This document shows positions 1-12,300 of a DNA stretch of 33,495 nucleotides, in pieces. The position numbers and the translations under genes were made by a program. The stretch comes from Choristocarpus tenellus KU-1152 (taxonomy: Eukaryota; Phaeophyceae), in the NCBI GenBank assembly GCA_964200185.2, contig CAXNAD020000061.1, positions 1 to 33,495 on the forward strand, read 5' to 3'. Below the pieces are notes generated by a model. It was not told the origin of the DNA. It ran no database searches and worked only from the letters and a program-made list of their open reading frames with translations. Every line of letters begins with the position of its first letter. Position 1 is the stretch's first letter.

Positions 1-321
1 GGGGGAGGGAGAGGGGGTGGAAGGGTTTGATGCAACCATGGAGAACATTGAAGGGGATGAGGATGATGAGGAGGTTGATGAGGAGGATGAAGAAGATGAG
101 TCGGAGGAGGAGGAGGAGGATAAGGAGAATCACTTTCCATGGTCGATGTGGGATGCTGCAGAGTTAGCCAAGGAAGTGAAAAGAAACAGGGCGTTGGGTG
201 TTAAGGGGGATGGTGGGGGGCCAGGGGGTGTGAGGCGGCTCCTTCCTGGGCGAGTAACAACGCTGGTGAAGTCTCTTCTACAGGTAGCTGAGGAGTGGGG
301 AGATGATGTCTCACGATTAAG
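1..321 (+). CDS. Dicer exon A (partial): helicase insert region with acidic tract
   Basis: The reading frame is open to the left edge (frame starting at base 2), so the exon and gene continue upstream. The first part is a tract of almost pure Asp/Glu (about nt 50-125). It is followed by a normal-looking helical segment (FPWSMWDAAELAKEV and TTLVKSLLQVAEEW) that leads straight into helicase motif IV in the next exon. In Dicer this is the position of the helical insertion between the two RecA lobes and the start of lobe 2. The donor is AAG|GTACGT after base 321, phase 2. Confidence 0.85.
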
Positions 322-3300
322 GTACGTGTGCTTGTGTGTGTGTTTGTGCGTGTGTAACTTGAGAAACTTTGTGGTTGGATCACTGTTGGCGTACTCGAAA
401 ACCAAATATTCATCCCTAGTATTTGGAGAGTCTACTGCTGAGTGTTTTGCTTGATAGTTTTAACAGTTTGCTCAATAATACCTTTTGTGACCAGGTTGTG
501 ATTTTTTTGAAATCTGGTTGTGATTTTTACTACATTTTCCAATTTTTCTTCTACTCGTTATTCCACAGGTGCATGGTATTTGTGGAGAGGAGGGCCACAG
601 CCAGGATTCTGTGCGACTATCTCAACCACTGCATGGGGGAGAGGCTACGTTGTGGGTGGGTGTTGTTTTAAAAATTCAGTTATATTTATGGTGTGGCATG
701 TGGGTAGAGGTGTGTTGAGTACCTATATATTGGTAACATGTGTGGGAAGGTGCTGGAATACATGAGGTAATGGCACCACAGCACTATGGAAGGGAGAGTG
801 GGTTTAGTGCCTGCAGTACAACTTTATTGTTTAAGTTTTGCATTGTGCTTGTGCGTCTATCATACATCTCTGTGTGCCTGGCCCCTCCTTGTTTTTGTCT
901 TGTAGGTTGGTCTTGTTGCCACAGCCAAGTCATTCCTTGTTTTGTATGTGTAGGGTCCCTGAGAATGTATACAGTTGATGTTAGGGGACTTCCTCTCCCA
1001 AGCTCTACAAATGTACTTAGATACCACTACTAATCCTCTGGTACCTCTTGAGTGTGTTGGTTTCCTTTCCAATGCTCTATACCTCCAAAACCTAGTCATT
1101 GACGAGAGTTTGTTGTAAACCATGCCTAGTCTGCAGACCCTTCAGCAACAAGAGAAGTTAATACAAGCTCATTCCTTATGAAATTACTTGTCATTAGAAG
1201 ATACACCTTACATGGTGAACCAGTGTGTTTTATATCTTCGCCTGTCATATTCTTCCCTCAGACGATCACATTTTCCCTTCTTTTTTTTCTCTTTGACCTA
1301 TCCTCTTTCTACCCTCCTGCAGGTTTGTGGTGGGGAGGGCCAAGTCCAAAGGTGGGGGTGGGACCCATGGTACAGGCCTCTCTATCTTTGGAAGAGACCG
1401 TGGGGAAGCAAGTAAGGCCATCTCAGAGGAGCTGATGGATGTGCTTGAACAAGATAGCGAGGACGATGTGAACCAGTTTGATGAGGATGATGCTATGAGT
1501 GTGGAAGTTGAGGGAGATGAAGCTGATGAAAGTAGCACCAGCAACAGCTGTGTTGATGACAGCAGTGACTTGGGAGGCGGTGGAACTGCCAAGGCTTGTG
1601 GGACTGCTGAGGGTGATGCAACTGTTGAGTGTAGGGGGACTGCGGAGGTTTGTGAGACTGCTGGGGGCAGCGGTAGTGAAGAGGGTAGTGAGACTGCTAT
1701 GGATGGTGGAACCACCAAGGTTAGTGGCACTCCTGGGGTTACGAGAACTGATGAGAGTGGTGAGACTGCTGAGGGAAGTGGGACTACAGTGGATGGTGGG
1801 ACCACCAAGGTCAGTGGGACTACCAAGGGTAGTAAGACTGTTAAGGAAGGTGGGACCACAAATGTAAATGGGACTGCTGAAGGTGGTGAAACAGCTGAGG
1901 GTAGTGGAATTGATAAGAGCAGCAAGCCCAAGGAAATGGAAACTGAGAAGGAATCAGAGTCTGGTACCATGGAAGGGACTGCAGATGCCAAAGCTGGGAT
2001 GGAGACCGGTGAAGCTGCTGGTGGGACTGGTGCAGAGGGTGGGGTTGCCTCCGGGATTAAAATATCGACGGCTGATCTGGAACGACTGGAAGCAGAGCTG
2101 GATGTGGTAGAAATAGTCAAGAAGGACCCAGAGGATGGGATTGCATTTGGAGGCGCCAAGAGGGCCAGCAAGGGTGTGGGGAGGACCATCAACATGTTTC
2201 GCCAAGGGGAGCTGCAGGTGGGTAACGACTTTCTTAGGGTTAGTGGTGCATAAGAGAGGGGGAATGAATACGCAGGTTGGTTGGTTTGGTCCTCTTGCTG
2301 TGGTGGTTGGGTTGTGTTAGGGAGGGATTTTATTTGGTTAGGTGGTTTTGGCTGCTGGGAAAGCTGAGAGTTTGAAATTCTCTTGAGTAGCTTTTGGGTC
2401 CGAAAACATACGTTTTGAGTTGTTGGGTACACCTTTTTGGGTAAGGGAACTTGTGTAGTACTGAAATGTCGGAATTTTCTAGTAATTTTTTTGTTTTGTT
2501 ATGTTTTTGTGTGATCAAAATTGTTGAAAATTATTGGTAGGTGCTGGTGACTACTGATGCCTGTTCTGAGGGCATTGATGTGCCTGAGTGTAACCTTGTG
2601 ATCTCTATGGATAAGATCAAGTCCAGTCGGAATCTCATTCACACTAGAGGGAGAGCCAGGAGCAGGGGCGGCAGATTTATCATCATGGTAGAGGTGCGAT
2701 TTATTTGAAGAGTGTGATGAGGTGGAATGAATCAATTGTATTGTTGCTGAACTTTTGTAAAATGTTACTTGAGTAGCTAGTAAGAAGCTAAATAGTCAAA
2801 GTTAAAGCAATTGGCAAATATGATCAATTATCACATGGGTGTGATTATCTCTACCATATCAAGTGACTCGATAAGCAAGCTTGAAAAAATGCAGTGCATC
2901 TTTGCTTGTGAGCAGTATTTGTTCTACTGTGTAATACCATCTAATGCAATCTTGGTAAAAAATGGACATCTTACTGAGAACAAAAAACTGCGGAGAGCAC
3001 CTAGCTTGTGTTTGTGTTGTAGTGATCAGGAAATGTTAGGGGTGGGGTTAGGGTTCTGAAAATGCCTGTTGACAATCACTGCATTTGAAGATCCTTGTTT
3101 ATCCTAAGTCAATCTCTTTTTAAGGACATTTTTCCTGTTACCGAGTGAACTATTACCTGATATTTCTATTTTTTTCATGTTAAAGCTAGTGACAGAGTTA
3201 CACTCTATGTGTTCTTCTATCTCCTAAGAAGATTCGCCTCGCAGTTTGTTAGAAAATTCCTAAACTCGTGAGTCCACTTCTGTGGGAACATTGTATATAT

Positions 3301-6300
3301 GATTTTTTCCCCACTCTCTTGGTTACATTTTTGAAAGTGGAAAAAAGAGTGTTGTCGGATGCTTTGATGAGGTATGTTGCCTTACTGCATTCAGAGCTCT
3401 TGCAACTATATTGATACCGGTATATTTTGTGTATGGCAATACTACAGATGTTCTGCGGGGGGAGATAAGGGGCTTAAAGAACATACAGCAGAATCAGAGT
3501 TGCTTCCAAAAGATGCCTTACCATCCAAGTGGTGTTGTGAATAAATCGCGCTATGATTTTACTATGTTGTGATCAACTGCAACCGAGAATCGAAGAGAAA
3601 ATTTCGATTCTTTTTATTCTTTTGTGTTTTTGAGCACGATTCGATTCCAATTGAGCACGTAACACTTTTTTTTCGAGTCAGTTTAACTTGTACTCACAAG
3701 CATTGTTTGACTTGCAATATTGCGTGCAAAGTTGGCTGGCTCTATTGCCTATGTTTGTAGTCTTCGTGCAACGTGTGATGCCTCTGCAGCTTGCGTTATC
3801 CTTGTTTTTTTTCTTCTCTTCCCTTGTGTGTTCTTGGCATTTTCCTTCTCTTCCCATGGATGAAATGAGGTTGCTTGCGCACGTTTGCTTTCCGTTGAAT
3901 ATTCTTTTGTACCTGGCTGTCGGAGGCACGGGGTGAGATGCAACACGGCACAGCTGAGTCTGTGCTTGGTGGTAAAAGTGGTCACATTTTGTGATGTTTT
4001 TTTTTTCCCATGTTGTTGAATGTATGTATGTAATGGGTCAGGGTGTCTGCACTGAAATGTTGGTGTTCCACTTTTGTCTGTGACGTTTTTTTGTTGACAG
4101 AAGTTGGGATTATTTTCGCAAACCGGAGGAATAATTTTGTAATCTTCTATCTCATGTAAAGTGTCCAAGACCCTCTGGGCTTTTAAGTCTTCCTTGATTT
4201 AGGAACGGTAAATCAAGAGAGTTTTTGACATCATGTGGTGAAGGGTAATGATGTGCTCCCGACTTCAATCATATATCCGATTTCTTCAGGCACACTAATG
4301 ACAAAGTATGAAGGTTGAACACCAGAGGTGATATCTGCAGACACCCATACTAGTTAGGTATTTTGTGTATGTTTGCTGTATAGGTGGTCGAGAGTATGTC
4401 CATTTCATATTTCTTTTGTTCTTTGTGTGCATTTTTTTATGTTTGTGGTTTGGATGTTGTGGATTGAATGCTCATTACATTTTTCCATCTCTTTTTCTCC
4501 AAGTTGAATAAATACAGTTTTTTGTTTATTGTGGTCGTTCTTCTATGATTCAATCGATCTCCAAACAGCGGACATTGAAAATGTTTTTTTTTTTTTTTTG
4601 GGGGAAAAATTGGAAGAGCCCACGTCTTGAACCCCGTCCCCCCCGAAANNNNNNNNNNTTTTTTTTTTGTTGGGTTTTTATGTTTTTTTTTTTATTGTCG
4701 TTTTTTTTTTATGTTTCTTTCGATCTCCAAACAGCGGACATTGAAAATGTTTTTTTTTTTTGTCTGGGGAATGTCCACAGCTCACCTCGGTTGAATTTTT
4801 TTCTCAGTTGTTGGTTTTACTTGGTTCGTGGTTGGCGTGTGTGTTTCGAATCTGGTCGAGTGCATCTTTCGAAATGTTTGGAGTTGGTTCAGTTTATGTT
4901 CGCTGAAGCTATTGGTTCACACATTGCATTTTTGTTATTTGTCAAGGCTGGCGATTTGGAGGAGGAAGAGCGTGTCCACATCATGCTTCAACAGTCGGAG
5001 GAGATCAAGCGGAACCAGCTGCAGGCAGAAAAGGCCAGCAAGTCAGTACAGTGCTTAATTAAAATGAGTAGTTGTATGCAGTTCATATGCATTTTTTTTT
5101 GTCATGTACCTTTTTTTTTTGTTAGTTTTCAAGTGCAGTCATCTTAGGTAGAGCTGTGATATATAGGTCACAAGTTTTTTTAATGTGGCATAACTTGTGC
5201 GTTTGATCATTCCTGAGAGACTTTCCGTGCACCCTGATCCCAACTATGCCGACTCAAAGCTTTAAAAGTGCAGTAAACTTAGGTGTGCTTACCAATACTC
5301 TTCCTCTTAAATTGGTTGCAAGTTCAGTTCAGGTTGTCTGTGTTGAATAATGTAGTGTTCCATCATATTTAAGATCATGGTGGTTTCATGTGTTTTTGCA
5401 TATTTTCATCATTCTTTTCCCCCTACTTGTCTTTTCTTTTTTTTTGCACCCCTTGCCCTCGCCCTCCCCACCTTGTCTTTGCACTCATGTTCTCCAATGT
5501 TTCAAATGAACTGCTGCAGGCGTATTCCATTCCGACAAATGTACCCTACTATGGTGCATGAAGTTGATGGCACTGGTGCCATCGTGGACATGGATATGGC
5601 GATCCCTCTGCTGCACGAGACCCTCTACTCCCTTGGCTGTGACTTTTTGCCCCTCTTTCGAATCATGGCTGACGGTGCGTACTGCTCAGATTGAGTCCAT
5701 TTCCTATTTTGTCCCCAACCCTAACCTTATCCCACACTCTCTTGTTTCTCTGTGCTCTGCTCGATTGTGGCTGACTGACTGGGTTCAAGTGTTCCCCGGT
5801 TTGGCTTTGAAGTAGTTACATTTGAATACATTTGAAGTAGTTACATTGCATAGTTGGTTCGTGGCACGAGGAGTTATTGATTGCCCGCTACTCTTGCATG
5901 TTGCCTGTTGTGACTATCGGTGTTAGGAGCAAAGCTCTATGACTACTGTAAATTCCCTTTCTTGACTAAGGGGCACATCTAACTAGCAGTATCAGAGATA
6001 CACCCCTTGTTCTTGGTGATTTGGGTTGCAGTTGCACAATGGTAGTGACTGCATTGTACAGGAGCACCGATGTTCTCGGTGTTCACAATATACAGTGCAG
6101 TACTCCTCAAGGTTCATAGTGTAATGATCACTATTGGCGTTGGATATTGATGGGCAATTGCTATGTGGTGGTACTGATCATGGCAGGGTGTCCTTTTTTG
6201 CTCCAGAGTGCAATGTGGTATGTATGAGGTATTCCCCTAATAGTCGCTAAGTATACACATAGAACTTGTCGATGGAGGACTCACTGTACAAGAATGGTGG

Positions 6301-9300
6301 TCTGGACATCATCTGCTTAGCATAGTAGTACCTTGACATTGGATCATTCTGATGGCATCAATGCATTATGGAGTGTGCATTTGAGAGTGCAGGAATGGTA
6401 GAGATGTGGAAATCGTTGCTGTTGATGGTGACCTTTGGGTAGGACATGGTATACGCAAATGATAATATTTCGTTTTTCCTGCCGTGTTTCACTTCACCTC
6501 TGTACTGGGGGGTTTCAGATGGGGCGGAAGGCGACGACATGAAACTGACTACTTCATACTCGTGCAGACTGGAACTACCCACCTTCCTGGACTTGCCTAA
6601 TTTCGACACGTGAGCTCTGATGTTTTTTCTTTGGATAACCTTCAGGGATGAACCCTTTTATTTATTGTTTTCTTCTGGGGTACTGGCTGGTAGGTTATTT
6701 AGCTCTTGGGGGGGTATATTGTTCTCTTGGGCGTCGCAAGCATTCTATATTTTGGACTATGTAGGTATACCTTTGTCCAGGGCTTTTCATCAGGTTGAGC
6801 AAATGTGAATGGGCCGGTCATCAGGCTATCCGGTTCCAACATTTATGTTCAGACATGTGTAGACCAGGCCCAACCTGTATTGGAACCTGTCCAGTCCACA
6901 GGCCTCTAGGTTCTAATTCTTTCTGGCATGTCCAGTTAGATATGTAACAGGACCAGCTTGTGGGCCAGCCCATGACTTCATTAAACATACATGGTATGAA
7001 GCCGACCCAGTCCAACCCCAACAAATCTTACTGTATTGAACAGAAAGAGGGTGGTTTAAGGGATATTTGCCAGGGCCTTTCACCAGACCGGAAAATTAGA
7101 ACGGTCCATGTCCACTAGGTGTTAAAGTGGTCCATGCCTACTGGCTGGACTGGATCAAACATTCCCTAACATGTCTGGACCATGTCCATTGGGTATTGTA
7201 CTGGTCTATGTCTGCCAGCTGGACCAGGTCTAGTATTTTCTAACATGTCCGGAACATATCCACTGAGTAATTTTACCAGTCTGTGTCTGCTGACCAGCCA
7301 GTCTAATCTTTTCCTTGCATGTGTGCAGAATGACCACCGGCTGTCTAACTTTTTTCTGGCATGTCTGGACCGTATCCATTGGTTATTGTACTAGTCCATG
7401 ATGAAAAATGTGTACATGTCAAAATTTGAGTTATACTGCAGTATGTGTATATAGATAATACTCTTTTAAACCTTCTCTAGACTTTCTTGGTTTGAAATCG
7501 TGAGCAATATTTACCTACATGCAGTGAGAAAGTGAGGAGGGGCATATATGCGTGGATATTAAAAAAAATGTATTTTCTTTTTATACATTTGATCCTTGAC
7601 AAATTAGTGTCAAAATAAATTTGAAGTCACAAATCACCTCAACTACCCAACCACGAAACACACAGCAACAGATGTGTATTCCATTTTGAGATTTAATAAT
7701 ATCAAAAATAGAAAAAAAAAAATTAACATATGTATATATATATATTATCTTGTATTTGTACTTATTGTAGTAGTAGTTTAGAATGCAAGATGCAAGTAGA
7801 TTGAATGATAAATGGGGAGGCATGGCCATGATATGGTTGATCCAAGTGTCAAAAAGATAATTCCTGATTGACCATTGATAAAATGTTCTAATATGGCCAA
7901 GTCCATGCCTGTCACTACTCGACATAACCGGATCCACTAGCCAGTCATGTACAGGCTCAAAGTATCTGGATTGGGGTGGTGGCTATCCATTTGGGGCAAA
8001 TTTTTCCATGTTACGATTTTTGTGTGATTTGGTTGCATGTGTTGGATGGATAATACGAGTGCACTTTTCCTGGTCAGAGCCCAAATGGACACCCTGGTGT
8101 AGACCCCCCCCCCAGATACTTTGAGCCACAACCGAGTTGGGACATGACCAAGTCCATGGCCATCAACTGTTTCAATATGGCTGAGCCACGAGCCGGCTTG
8201 CGACCGTATGGTCGACAGTGGACATCCTAACTGCCTGGCCTGGTGAAAAGTCCTGATATTTACAAGACAGGTTTAACCTCGTGTATTTGGGATAGTTTGA
8301 AGGACTCTTTATCGTTGCGATCAGGGCGAAGGAGATGGCTGCGGACCGGGTTGTGGCCTGGACATGTTGAAATAGTTGACACTCATGGAGCAGTCCTGTT
8401 GGACTGTACTTGTACCGGGCTGGCTTGTGGCCCGACCATGTTGAAAAGGCTGACGGCCATGGACCGGCCCTGTTAGAATTAATTGGTTTCAGACCAGCCT
8501 GTGGCCTAGTCACATTGAAACAGTTGATGGCCATGGCTCGATTGAACTACCTCGTAGTATGTCTCAAGACATTCGACTCACTTGATGTGTAAAATTTGTT
8601 GTTATCTCCTGTGTGTGCTGGCTTCGTACCAGCTACATTTAATATGGATGCAGGCAGACCTGTGGCCCAGTCCGGTTGCAACCTCTAAGGCCTTGTCTTG
8701 ATGGGGTTTTGTTTTGTGAGTTGTGGGTGTGAGGTAGGACTAATGAGAAGTCACAAGGTAAAATGTTAAACGGCCAGTGAAGCAGTTATCGACTGTTTGC
8801 TCCTGTACCGATTTCAGTGAACGACTCCAATAGAAAGAACAAATGTTACGTTTTTTCTTCTGATTTATGAAGAGTACTTCCTCGTGTCGACTATTCACAA
8901 AACAATACCCTGTTAAGACATATGACCTAATGGCCCTGGTTTGGTCATAAAAAAAACACCTGTCCAACCCGCAAAAAAGACAGGTTTCGAGAGATAAGAG
9001 GACCCAGTTCAGAAGTGTAGGAAAACATTGGAACCTGCCCTGCCTACAGGCTGGATAGGTTCCATTCATTGGTGGACCTGATCTAAACATATCAAGAAGT
9101 TTTGGGAACTTTTTCGGCCCATATAATGGTCCCATTGCATGTGCCCTGATGAAAAAACGCTGGTAGTTTTGGCTTGATCCATCTTGACCGGACTGGTCTC
9201 GTTAAAATGCTTTTTTTATAGCTCTCAGCTGTTTCAACATGACTGGGTCATGAGCTAGCCTGCAGCCATGGTCAGGATCTGGACCTGGACCCCGGCCATG

Positions 9301-12300
9301 CTAACTGCATGGACTCATGAAAAGTCCTTTTTTCTCAAGGATGTTTTGTTTTAACTTTTTTGTGCCTTCTTAACCTAAGGATGTTCACCTTTCTAAAAGA
9401 CCACTGTTGGGGCAGTAGCTCTTTGATTATTCCTTGAGGACGAATGGTGTTCTGGGGTTAGGGGGTCAATGTGCCTTTCTTCCTTACAGATACCCTTTGT
9501 GCCTTGTGATGCAAGTATTGCATATTGTGATCAGGTGCATCTTATATCTTGCATAGCTCATACTGTGAAAGGCGGTGTGGGTATACCTTTAATATGCATC
9601 TCTTCCTGTATTGTCCTGATACATATGTGCCATGATTATTGAGCACAGACTGGTACTGGGAGTGGAATGTATGTCGGTTCTGCTTGTGTATTGAGAAGGA
9701 GGGGAGGATAAGGCAAGTAATTTTGATAATTGAAGGCTATAGGTTGAGAGTGGAATCAGAACATACATAGATATATTTATACTACTGTGCACAAAATACT
9801 GTTGTGGGTTGCGCAGGATGAGGTCTGAATGCTATCTCTAATAAAGCTCGTCAGAAGTACTTCTTTACCTGAGAGTGTCAACCAGCTGATGAGATGATCT
9901 TGTCTACCTCACTTGCCCAACATGTTTGTCAAACTCTATTTCCACACTTGCCAACGTATGAGCCAGAAAAGTTCCACATTTCTGACCCCCCCACATCCAA
10001 ACCCTTTTCAGTGGACTTTCACGGCTTAATCCATTACCATGTCATTGTCAGTTATGTACAGACCTGCCAAGACTCAACCCCAGCCGCAACTCGCATCATG
10101 TATGGACTTACTCCCCCTCCCCTCCTCTCTACCTCCCTACGATAAAGTAATAAAAATGTTCTTGCTATCCACTTTTTCCATAATTTGTTTGTACCTTTTT
10201 CTTATTTAGTGCATCTGCACTATTTTACAAACTTTATTTTATTTCATACTTTTGTTACAAAAAACGTATTTATAAATGTATCCATGTTTTGTGTGTGTAC
10301 TTTCGCATCTTTATATATATATATATATTTTTTTTTTTTGGGGGGGTGGAATATGTTACGGTATCAACAAAATAAAACAGGAGAATCCAATCTGTAAAGT
10401 TCAAGAACAAGACGATGGCCAGATGCGGGGTGGCCTTCCTTGCCGTGAAGGAGCTCCTGAAGAGGAAATTCATTGACAAACACCTCAACCCACACCGAAC
10501 TAAGGAACGGCTTGAGGTGAGACTGTCAATGCATCGCATTCCTGTGACCCCGCTCTCCAACCCATTCCTAGTTGTGGCCCATTCTTCTTTTTCATTTTTT
10601 TTATTATTAGTCATACAGTAGATGTGAAGTGTCCTCTTGTGCTGTCTGATTTTTTTGTTGCAAGATTTCTTGCATTTTTTTTTTGCTGAGTTATTTCAGT
10701 GTAAATTTGCAATTGATGTTGGTTCAAATGCTGGGTTTCCAAGTGAGAGTGACACCAGATACATACATAGATGTGATGGGTGCTGTCTTGAGAATTGTAC
10801 AGTGTTCATTAGTTGCTGATGGATGAGCTGTGGTAGAACAATCTATGGCTGCCCAGTCAAGGGCAATACCTTCACCAGTGCCTTCTCCCCCAAAGAACTA
10901 CGTTCCCCTCTCTCCCTGGTTATGCCTTCATGTCCTCCCTCCCCCTCACTCACCCATCCCATCTCTCAACATACTATTCCCCCCCTCCCCCCACATACGT
11001 TGCCCATCAGATTCAAACCCGAAAAGGCTATGACCCGGTGGTAAACACTAACCCTCTCCCCAAGAGTAAGGCAAAGTACCGCATGCCTTCCCCCCGCTTG
11101 TTGGCACTGGGACTGCCTCTGATCCCTCCTGTGGACCCTGAGGATGCTAGGCTAGCGGAGTTTGTGGGTCAGCGTATCGCCATAGAGCAAGAGGCAGCGG
11201 CGACTGCGGCAGCTGCAGCAGCTATGGCGAAGTTGGAGGTGGAGGAAAAGTCAGAGGAGGTGGAGCCGGTGCCAATGGAGGTTGCGGGTGAGCCATCTGA
11301 TGAGGTGCAAAAGTGTTTGGGTTTGGTTGAATCTGTGCCCGCTCCAGCTTCAGCCCATGATCTCCTAGCTCTGCCCCCTGCCTCTGATTCAACTGCCATG
11401 ACCACAGAAACTGTCCCTGTGAGAAATGAGGAGAGTGAGTCATCTTCAGTGCTTGGGACAACTCAAGGGCTGACTCCAGATGAAAATCCAAATGACCCAG
11501 ACGAATGGGAACAGAAGGTGAGCTCTGAGGGGTCCAAACGATGGAATTTTGATGAAAATGGGAATCACCCGTGGGGAAGGGCGTTTCCGGGGGGACTGCG
11601 GGGGTCAAATGTGCAGTGTTCGTATGCTAGGGCGATGGGCCCAAAGACAACATTGCATGTACATTGTTTACGGAGTCCTCCTGGGGAGTTGGATGGTGCA
11701 GTGATTGGGAGGTTGAAGGAGGAAGAGGGGGATGTATCTGCTGGAGGTGCAGTTAAGGAAGCATCTGGAGGGACAGTTTCAAAAGCAGCAGTAGAAGAGG
11801 AAAAGACTAGTGGGGTTGGAGAAAAGGGTACAGATGCGTATAATCTTGCTGGGGATGACTATCACACAGACTGGCGAACATTTGATGATGCTAGTAAAGT
11901 GGATCTGGGGAGGGGGGAAGCGGTGGGACTTGGGCCGAGGCTGTTTGTGGGGCTGGCTACAGCGGGACCTTTGAAACTGTCACCCTCGCAGGAGGAGAAG
12001 GTTGGCTTGCTGGATAGTTGGACGGTGGAAGTTAATCCTGCAGAGGCGAGTGTGTTTGGTGGAAGCTTGAGGGGAAGGTATATTTGGTGTGGTGTGAACT
12101 ATTGTGTTGTTTTGAATTGTGATGTGATGTTGTATTGTATCATGTTTAGGTGATGTCATGTTTTGTTTTTTGTGTGTTGTATTTCATGTTATATCGTGGT
12201 GTGATGTGGTGTGGTGTGGTATGGTGTGGTATGTTCTAATGGGTTTTGAGAACAAGATTCAGATGAATTACTCTGATCAACTCTAGATGTCTAAATGTAA

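Larger units (their letters stand above)
2694..4946 (+). other. Intron 2.25 kb with assembly gap
   Basis: Links motif VI to the helical linker, which join without loss of homologous sequence, so no hidden exon is expected. It contains an AGGGTT-type motif (about 3046-3055), poly-T runs, and near its 3' end a 166-bp duplication around ten Ns. No gene is supported. Confidence 0.8.
6610..10380 (+). other. Intron 3.77 kb, repeat-rich
   Basis: The largest intron. It splits the dimerisation domain. From about 6790 to 9330 it is filled with degenerate repeats rich in GTCC/GGAC and CCATGG motifs, plus a foldback element. The last kilobase is A/T-rich with a (TA)n-poly-T-poly-G run at 10314-10347. 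Several ORFs of 60-130 codons encode nothing recognisable. Confidence 0.8.

Noticed and set aside
1266-2432. 388-codon ORF on the - strand, Ser/Pro/Val-rich
   Set aside because: Antisense to the helicase exon; it arises from the 18-bp repeat and skewed codons of the real exon. No domain.
3749-4168. 139-codon - strand ORF in the 2.25-kb intron
   Set aside because: No recognisable family, and overlapping ORFs in other frames are equally open. Not enough support for a nested gene.
4545-4946. Longer exon upstream of the helical linker
   Set aside because: The frame is open but encodes Phe-rich translation of poly-T across the N gap; intron-like.
8740-9135. 131-codon - strand ORF within the largest intron
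   Set aside because: Overlaps dispersed repeats and has no recognisable motif; probably chance.
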